Assembly (NCBI GenBank): GCA_047777415.1
Contig: JBKEEO010000001.1
Span: forward strand, 930,001 to 994,000
Direction of reading: 5' to 3'
Source of the DNA: Caproicibacter sp047777415
GTDB taxonomy: Bacteria > Bacillota > Clostridia > Oscillospirales > Acutalibacteraceae
DNA: 64,000 bases
Each line of letters begins with the position of its first letter. The stretch's first letter is position 1. This document shows positions 59,400-64,000 of the stretch, piece by piece. The notes below the pieces were generated by a model. The model worked only from the letters and a program-made list of their open reading frames with translations. It searched no databases and had not been told where the DNA came from. The position numbers were made by a program, and so were the translations under genes.

Positions 59400-60530
59400 T
59401 TGAGTCAATTATCTTTTTTGCTGTATGGGGTTTCAGGCATCACCCCCCAGATGATTGTCATGTGGGGAATCGGTGGGTTCCTCATATGGCTTGCCGTAAA
59501 GAAGGATTTCGAACCTTCCCTGCTGCTTCCCATGGGGTTTGGTGCAATTTTGGTCAACCTTCCATATTCCGGTGTTTTAGGGGACAGCGGCATTATTGAG
59601 TGGCTGTTCAACAAAGGAATCGCTGCTTCTGAGGCAATGCCGCTGCTGTTGTTTGTCGGAATTGGAGCGATGATTGACTTTGGCCCGCTTTTGTCAAACC
59701 CAAGAATGATTTTGTTTGGCGCTGCTGCACAGTTCGGCATTTTTTTCACGGTTTGTGCGGCGGTTTTGCTTGGGTTCCCCATGCGGGATGCAATGTCGGT
59801 TGGGGTGATCGGTGCGGCGGACGGTCCGACTTCTATTTTAGTTTCCCAAGTGCTGGACAGCGATTATAAAGGGGCGATCGCTGTTGCGGCTTACTCTTAC
59901 ATGGCACTTGTTCCGATGATTCAGCCGATTGCCATTCGGTTGGTGACAACCAAAAAAGAGCGGCGTATCCGCATGCCCTACCAACCGGACTCTGTTTCAA
60001 AGACAACGAGAATTCTGTTTCCGATTATCGTGACAATGATTGCAGGATTGATAGCGCCCGATTCGGTTGCCCTGGTAGGACTTTTAATGTTTGGCAATCT
60101 CATTCGGGAGTGCGGTCGACTGGAGAGCCTCTCAAAGGCGGCACAAGGTCCGCTGGCAAATCTCATTACGATTTTTCTCGGCATTACAATTGCATTTCAG
60201 ATGCGCGCGGACGTGTTTGTAAAGTGGAATACGCTGGTTGTTATGGCGCTGGGGCTTGTTGCGTTTGTGTTCGATTCCGTCGGCGGTGTTCTGTTTGCAA
60301 GGTTTTTGAATCTGTTTCTCCCGCGGGGCAGAAAATTTAACCCGATGGTGGGCGCGGCGGGCATTTCCGCCTTTCCCATGTCGGCTCGGGTCATTCAGAA
60401 AATGGGTCTGCAGGAAGACAATCAGAATCATTTGCTAATGCATGCAATTGGTGCGAATGTAGCCGGGCAGATCGGTTCAGTCGTAGCGGGCGGCATTATC
60501 CTGTCGCTTGCGAAGAACTTTTTAGTGTAA
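59400..60530 (+). CDS. oadB: Sodium-pumping decarboxylase beta subunit
   Basis: Integral membrane subunit that couples decarboxylation of carboxybiotin to Na+ export, about 376 aa with about ten helices. Characteristic segments: DFGPLLSNPRMILFGAAAQFGIF, GVIGAADGPTSILVSQVL with the ion-site Asp, and GAAGISAFPMSARVIQKMG. No decarboxylase alpha subunit or biotin carrier is adjacent. The start is uncertain: AAGGAG (59383-59388) precedes GTG 59388, TTG 59391 and TTG 59400; I use the last. Confidence 0.92.
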   Translation: MSQLSFLLYGVSGITPQMIVMWGIGGFLIWLAVKKDFEPSLLLPMGFGAILVNLPYSGVLGDSGIIEWLFNKGIAASEAMPLLLFVGIGAMIDFGPLLSNPRMILFGAAAQFGIFFTVCAAVLLGFPMRDAMSVGVIGAADGPTSILVSQVLDSDYKGAIAVAAYSYMALVPMIQPIAIRLVTTKKERRIRMPYQPDSVSKTTRILFPIIVTMIAGLIAPDSVALVGLLMFGNLIRECGRLESLSKAAQGPLANLITIFLGITIAFQMRADVFVKWNTLVVMALGLVAFVFDSVGGVLFARFLNLFLPRGRKFNPMVGAAGISAFPMSARVIQKMGLQEDNQNHLLMHAIGANVAGQIGSVVAGGIILSLAKNFLV

Positions 60531-60543
60531 GGAGGGCGCCGCA

Positions 60544-60720
60544 GTGAATTACGGATTTTTACTTTCGGCCTATCAAGGACCGGTCGGGCCGGTGAATCAT
60601 GCGGACATTGCCCGTTCACTGGAACTAATGGGAAAAGGCATGGTCGGCATTTTTGTTGTGATGCTGCTCATATTCCTGGTGATTGTGGCTTTAAATCGGC
60701 TCACAAAAAACAGGGAATAA
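60544..60720 (+). CDS. OadG-like small gamma subunit (58 aa)
   Basis: GTG 60544 behind AAGGAGGGCG opens a 58-residue frame with one membrane helix (MVGIFVVMLLIFLVIVALNRL, preceded by LELMGKG). This is the layout of the gamma subunit of sodium-pumping decarboxylases, which anchors the alpha and beta subunits; the short cytoplasmic tail lacks the extended His-rich end of some OadG proteins. Thirteen bases after oadB, so an operon pair. Confidence 0.75.
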   Translation: MNYGFLLSAYQGPVGPVNHADIARSLELMGKGMVGIFVVMLLIFLVIVALNRLTKNRE

Positions 60721-60775
60721 CCAGAGGATGTTCCCTTTTAGGGAACACGGATTTAAAGATAAAGGGGAAAGAACG

Positions 60776-62212
60776 ATGGCTCAGCAGAAAAAATTGGTGG
60801 AGGCAATTACTCCCATGGAGGAGGATTTTGCCCAATGGTACACGGATATTGTGAAAAAGGCGGAACTGATGGATTATTCCAGCGTGCGCGGCTGCATGGT
60901 CATAGAACCGTACGGCTGGGCAATTTGGGAAAATATCCGAGATTATTTGGATGCACGTTTTAAAGAACTTGGGCATGAGAATGTGTCCATGCCTTTGTTT
61001 ATTCCGGAAAGCCTATTGAACAAGGAAAAAGAGCATGTGCAGGGCTTTGCACCGGAGGTAGCCTGGGTGACGATGGGAGGAAGCGAAAAGCTGCAGGAGC
61101 GCCTTTGTGTGCGCCCGACTTCCGAAACCCTATTCTGCGAGCACTACGCGCGTGTCATTCATTCGTGGAGGGATTTGCCGAAGCTTTACAACCAGTGGTG
61201 TTCGGTGGTTCGGTGGGAAAAAACAACCCGCCCGTTCCTGCGTTCTGTGGAATTTCACTGGCAGGAAGGCCATACCATGCACGAAACCGAGGAAGAGGCA
61301 CGTAAAGAAACGCTGCAAATGCTAGAAGTATATGCGGATTTCTGCGAAAAGCAGCTTGCCATGCCGGTGCTGCGCGGGCAGAAAACGGATAGCGAAAAAT
61401 TTGCCGGTGCCGTGGCAACCTATACCATAGAAGCGATGATGCATGACGGCAAAGCCCTTCAGTCCGGTACCAGCCACTATTTCGGCGATGGATTTGCAAA
61501 AGCGTTTAATGTGACATTCCAGGGCAGGGATAATTCCCTCCGCTACCCGTTCCAGACTTCCTGGGGCATGAGTACGCGCATCATCGGTGGCATTATTATG
61601 ACCCACGGCGACGACAGCGGTTTGGTTTTGCCGCCTGCGGTTGCACCCATTCAGGTGATTATTGTTCCGGTCGCGCAGCATAAGCCGGGTGTGCTGGAAA
61701 AGGCAAAGGAAATTGAGAAGCAGCTGAAACCGCATTTCCGCGTCAGAACGGATGATTCCGACCAGTCGCCTGGCTGGAAATTTGCGCAGTATGAGATGAA
61801 GGGCGTGCCGCTTCGTCTGGAAATCGGCCCGAAGGATATGGAAAAGAATCAGTGCGTGCTGGTGCGCCGCACCGACCGTGAGAAGATTTTCGCACCGCTT
61901 GAAAATCTGGAAGATGCCGTTGCAGAGCAGCTGGAATATGTTCGGAACGATATGTATCAAAAGGCACTCAAAAACCGTGAAGACAAAACCTATGAGGCCA
62001 AAACGCTGGAAGAGATGAAGGAAATTGCCGATAGTAAGCCGGGATTTATTAAGGCTATGTGGTGCGGAGATGCCGCTTGTGAAGAAAAGCTGAAAGAAGT
62101 TGCAGGAGTTTCTTCCCGCTGTATCCCGTTCGGGCATGAACATGAGTCCGGCACTTGTGTCTGCTGCGGAAAACCGGCGGAAAAGCTTGTCTATTGGGGC
62201 AAGGCTTATTAA
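60776..62212 (+). CDS. proS: Prolyl-tRNA synthetase, archaeal/eukaryotic type
   Basis: Class II synthetase, 478 aa. Seen: VRGCMVIEPYGWAIWE, the TSETLF (RPTSETLFCEHYARVIHSW) and WEKTTRPFLRSVEFHWQEGHT motifs, GTSHYFGDGFAKAFNV, and an anticodon-binding domain followed by a C-terminal zinc-like region (WCGDAACEEKL, CVCCGKP). It lacks the roughly 180-residue editing insertion of typical bacterial ProRS, so mischarging has to be corrected in trans, possibly by YbaK at 37532-38023. ATG 60776 follows AAGGGGAAAG. Confidence 0.95.
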   Translation: MAQQKKLVEAITPMEEDFAQWYTDIVKKAELMDYSSVRGCMVIEPYGWAIWENIRDYLDARFKELGHENVSMPLFIPESLLNKEKEHVQGFAPEVAWVTMGGSEKLQERLCVRPTSETLFCEHYARVIHSWRDLPKLYNQWCSVVRWEKTTRPFLRSVEFHWQEGHTMHETEEEARKETLQMLEVYADFCEKQLAMPVLRGQKTDSEKFAGAVATYTIEAMMHDGKALQSGTSHYFGDGFAKAFNVTFQGRDNSLRYPFQTSWGMSTRIIGGIIMTHGDDSGLVLPPAVAPIQVIIVPVAQHKPGVLEKAKEIEKQLKPHFRVRTDDSDQSPGWKFAQYEMKGVPLRLEIGPKDMEKNQCVLVRRTDREKIFAPLENLEDAVAEQLEYVRNDMYQKALKNREDKTYEAKTLEEMKEIADSKPGFIKAMWCGDAACEEKLKEVAGVSSRCIPFGHEHESGTCVCCGKPAEKLVYWGKAY

Positions 62213-62281
62213 AAGAAATTTAAGCGCCGAGGGTATCAAAGAGATTTCGGTGTAACTTTTCAGAAGAAATGAATAGAGAGG

Positions 62282-62332
62282 AAAATGCGCTTTGAAGCGG
62301 GTGTTGCTGTCCCGCCCAAGCGCATTTTTTTG
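62282..62332 (+). terminator. Intrinsic terminator after proS
   Basis: AAATGCGCTT (62283-62292) pairs with AAGCGCATTT (62318-62327), with an inner GCGGG/CCCGC helix, then seven Ts. The rest of 62213-62520 shows no convincing gene. Confidence 0.92.
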
Positions 62333-62520
62333 TGCGATTGCTTTCAAAAACAGAACATGGAAAATCTTGCTCGCCGGAAAATGTGGCTTTTGCAGAAAAA
62401 CCTAACCTATAATATTGACTTAGAATACAGAAAAAGCAGAGCGGAGCACCTTGTTTGCTCGATGATGCGAAATATGGCAAATATTTATAAGATTTTAACC
62501 GTATTGAGTTCTTTTGGCAC

Positions 62521-62549
62521 TTGCATTAACAATTGATTATGAGTATAAT
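62521..62549 (+). promoter_or_regulatory. Promoter of the DUF3298-type lipoprotein gene
   Basis: TTGCAT (62521-62526), 17-base spacer, TATAAT (62544-62549). Confidence 0.8.
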
Positions 62550-62652
62550 AATAACCCTATAATAGAAAAAGAGTTGTGTTTTCCTTCGTTGCGTAATTTT
62601 TGCTGCAAAAATACTTCGAATTTATCTTTATATTAGGGGTGCAATACATTCT

Positions 62653-63504
62653 ATGAAAAAATTAATTATCTTCTTTTTGGCAGCCGCTATGCTGGTTTCT
62701 GTCGCTGCCTGCAAAAGTCAGAATTCTACCGCTTCTGAAGCGGCCGCATCTGTGGCTTCTTCCGCGGAAACGTCATCTGCCACTGAGACGTCATCATCTG
62801 AGGAGTCTGCATCCAGCTCTGCACCGGCATCAGGCGGAACGGTTTCCGGTGTTACGGTTTCCGGCGCTGTTTCCAGACCGCCGACCGTTATAAAAAAATC
62901 GCCCTATGTTGTGAAAACGGAAACGTACAAATACGATGAAAATAACAAGAGATACCGGGCGACCTATCCGCAGCTTTCTTCCGACGAAACCGATTACAGC
63001 GCGGTCAATGCCCTCATTAAACAGACGGCTTTGCAAACCATCAATGCACTCGGTACGTCACCAACTGAAAACGAGATAACTGTTAAGGTTTCCGATCATG
63101 TTGCTTACAGAGGGGATGACTTTATCAGTGTGACATTCCGTGAAACGGTGGACAAGTCCGACGGAAGCGACGAAGTTTCCTATTTCCGCGCTGTGAACTA
63201 CGACCTGAAAAATAACAAAGCCGTATCGGTTACCGATATGATTCAAAAAAATGATGCACTTCTGACTGCGTTGCAAAATGCGGTTGACAAACAGATGTCC
63301 GATAAAAAAGCGGCAAATTATACAGCGGATGTTCTCCAAGCAGGAATCCAGTCCTGCACCATCTATTTTAAAGATGACAGTCTTGGAATTAGTTTGCCGG
63401 TTTCACATGAGCTGGGTGACCACGAGGAACTGATTGTGGATTACGATGAGACTTCCGAATTTCGTACCGGAAATCCCGCATGGAGCTATTTTATTAAAGA
63501 TTAA
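62653..63504 (+). CDS. Surface lipoprotein with DUF3298-like domain
   Basis: A 283-residue exported lipoprotein: signal peptide, lipobox VAAC with Cys20, a Ser/Ala/Glu-rich linker (21-75), then a globular domain with YPQLSSDETDYSAVNALIKQ and VSYFRAVNYDLKNNKAVSVTDMI, the pattern of DUF4163/DUF3298 (RsiV-type) domains, which in some proteins bind lysozyme or peptidoglycan. There is no anti-sigma or membrane domain here, so this is a stand-alone surface protein. Function unknown. Monocistronic. Confidence 0.8.
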   Translation: MKKLIIFFLAAAMLVSVAACKSQNSTASEAAASVASSAETSSATETSSSEESASSSAPASGGTVSGVTVSGAVSRPPTVIKKSPYVVKTETYKYDENNKRYRATYPQLSSDETDYSAVNALIKQTALQTINALGTSPTENEITVKVSDHVAYRGDDFISVTFRETVDKSDGSDEVSYFRAVNYDLKNNKAVSVTDMIQKNDALLTALQNAVDKQMSDKKAANYTADVLQAGIQSCTIYFKDDSLGISLPVSHELGDHEELIVDYDETSEFRTGNPAWSYFIKD

Positions 63505-63511
63505 CCGTGTT

Positions 63512-63552
63512 CTTGGGCCGGACCACATTTTTTTCGGCCCAAGGAATTTTTT
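63512..63552 (+). terminator. Intrinsic terminator after the lipoprotein gene
   Basis: CTTGGGCCG (63512-63520) pairs with CGGCCCAAG (63535-63543), followed by GAATTTTTT. Confidence 0.88.
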
Positions 63553-63596
63553 ACTGCATACGGAATAAAATACCTGAAAAAATAGAAAAATAACTA

Positions 63597-63625
63597 TTGC
63601 AAACCGGTGGCAAGTGTGGTATTAT
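63597..63625 (+). promoter_or_regulatory. Promoter of the S10 ribosomal operon
   Basis: TTGCAA (63597-63602), 17-base spacer, TATTAT (63620-63625), with an overlapping TATAAT at 63623-63628. The long leader (about 275 bases) ends at the rpsJ GTG. Confidence 0.78.
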
Positions 63626-63631
63626 AATGAA

Positions 63632-63826
63632 GCACGACTGCGACAGATATGCGTTGAAGCGGGAGGTTGCGGCGCAATATGCGTCGGTTTTTCCGTGGAG
63701 TATGTCCGATTTTAAACCGGGCGACAAATATTTTGAGTGTGCGAAAGGATTTATTATGTAACTTTTCGCGCTCAGACGTTTTGAACCTGCACCCGGATTT
63801 CGCCCAAAAGCAGAAATCCGGTTTTT
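63632..63826 (+). ncRNA. Structured leader of the S10 operon with attenuator-like terminator
   Basis: CCGGATTTC (63793-63801) pairs with GAAATCCGG (63813-63821) and is followed by TTTTT (63822-63826): a complete intrinsic terminator inside the leader, 82 bases before rpsJ. As the S10 operon is essential, its use must be conditional. L4-mediated control of S10 leaders is known in proteobacteria; the mechanism here is open. Confidence 0.6.
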
Positions 63827-63908
63827 CATTTGGGTATGAAGAAACACCCGGCACGGTGTTCAGGTTTTAAACGCCGCCCGCCAACTATTATAAGGAGGCG
63901 ATTTTCCA

Positions 63909-64000
63909 GTGGCAGTCAAGGAGAAAATCAGAATCAGGATTAAAGGGTACGATCATCAGCTGGTGGACCGGTCCGCCGAAAAGATTGTTCAAACCGCAAA
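63909..64000 (+). CDS. rpsJ: Ribosomal protein S10, 3'-truncated by window edge
   Basis: GTG 63909 behind AAGGAGG (63892-63898) opens AVKEKIRIRIKGYDHQLVD, the typical N-terminus of S10 (small ribosomal subunit; also NusE in antitermination), continuing RSAEKIVQTA to the window end. Too short to be seen as an ordinary long ORF here, but identity is clear. It should be the first gene of the S10-spc ribosomal protein operon beyond the window. Confidence 0.95.
   Translation, partial: MAVKEKIRIRIKGYDHQLVDRSAEKIVQTA

Noticed and set aside
59400..60720. A complete sodium-pumping carboxylase using accC-accD-accA from the window start as partners.
   Set aside because: The acc genes are 56 kb away, have all hallmarks of true acetyl-CoA carboxylase and sit with fabZ.
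62285..62536. An 83-codon frame downstream of proS.
   Set aside because: It begins within the proS terminator stem and overlaps the next promoter; no ribosome site.
63667..63870. A 67-codon frame inside the S10 leader.
   Set aside because: It spans the terminator hairpin, lacks a ribosome site, and is Arg/Phe-rich in a way typical of shadow frames.
1..64000. tRNA genes, rRNA genes and CRISPR arrays.
   Set aside because: No cloverleaf-like segments with a T-loop GGTTCGAATCC pattern, no conserved rRNA stretches and no regularly spaced repeats were seen.

Overview
The window reads as a chromosomal segment of a low-to-mid GC, spore-forming Gram-positive anaerobe of the class Clostridia, most likely an Oscillospirales/Ruminococcaceae-type species. 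This is inferred from T-box leaders, a SpoVB-like flippase, a YqhQ homologue, a gamma-D-glutamyl/diaminopimelate endopeptidase of the spore type, an archaeal-type ProRS, an OadB/OadG pair and the general gene order. No tRNA, rRNA or CRISPR array was seen.

Layout. 1-3266: end of a fatty-acid synthesis operon (fabZ-accC-accD-accA). 3473-5130: an isolated phage-type lysis cassette (two tiny ORFs, GH25 lysozyme, XhlA-like protein, holin) between two terminators. 5233-11469: single genes (small conserved protein, D-2-hydroxyacid dehydrogenase, patatin, flavodoxin/ferredoxin, M42 peptidase, GNAT, uridine-kinase-like protein). 11560-21639: a maltodextrin locus (LacI-type regulator, phosphorylase, ABC transporter, amylomaltase). 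Its promoters carry a shared TTTCGAAA operator, and its first permease gene (malF) is split by a 1.38-kb ISL3-family element with a clean 8-bp duplication. 22020-29970: 1-phosphofructokinase-type kinase, M14 peptidase, a lipoprotein/response regulator/histidine kinase set, yqhQ and prmC. 29954-33788: recA-recX-rimO-pgsA behind a LexA-like box. 33798-38023: Cys T-box, cysE-cysS, an Nramp relative, and a YbaK deacylase. 38118-43962: two divergent T-box leaders, one driving cstA (-) and one (Ile) driving ilvB-ilvA-ridA (+). 44038-45418: a second, diverged copy of the ISL3 element. 45436-48723: a CmpB-type membrane protein, a flippase and prmA. 48785-55530: the aromatic operon aroF-tyrA-aroB-aroA-aroC-pheA on the minus strand. 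55740-62212: a diguanylate cyclase, a fused aroE-aroK, acpP, oadB-oadG and proS. 62521-64000: a DUF3298-type lipoprotein and the start of the S10 ribosomal operon behind an attenuator-like leader.

The feature I consider most novel is the leader of the aromatic operon. A strong promoter is followed by a 42-codon ORF in which 12 codons are Phe or Tyr, then a hairpin over its stop codon, then a GC-rich intrinsic terminator just upstream of aroF. This is the architecture of ribosome-mediated transcription attenuation, which is unusual in Firmicutes, where T-boxes or TRAP normally do this job. The same genome uses T-boxes for Cys, Ile and cstA within 25 kb, so two different amino-acid-sensing strategies sit side by side.

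Other structure worth noting: malF can be rebuilt exactly in frame by removing the IS and one duplication copy; malQ appears to start at ATT; a 13-bp perfect hairpin buries the ribosome binding site of the M14 peptidase; a 58-residue OadG-like subunit follows oadB; and YbaK may complement a ProRS that lacks the usual bacterial editing insertion.
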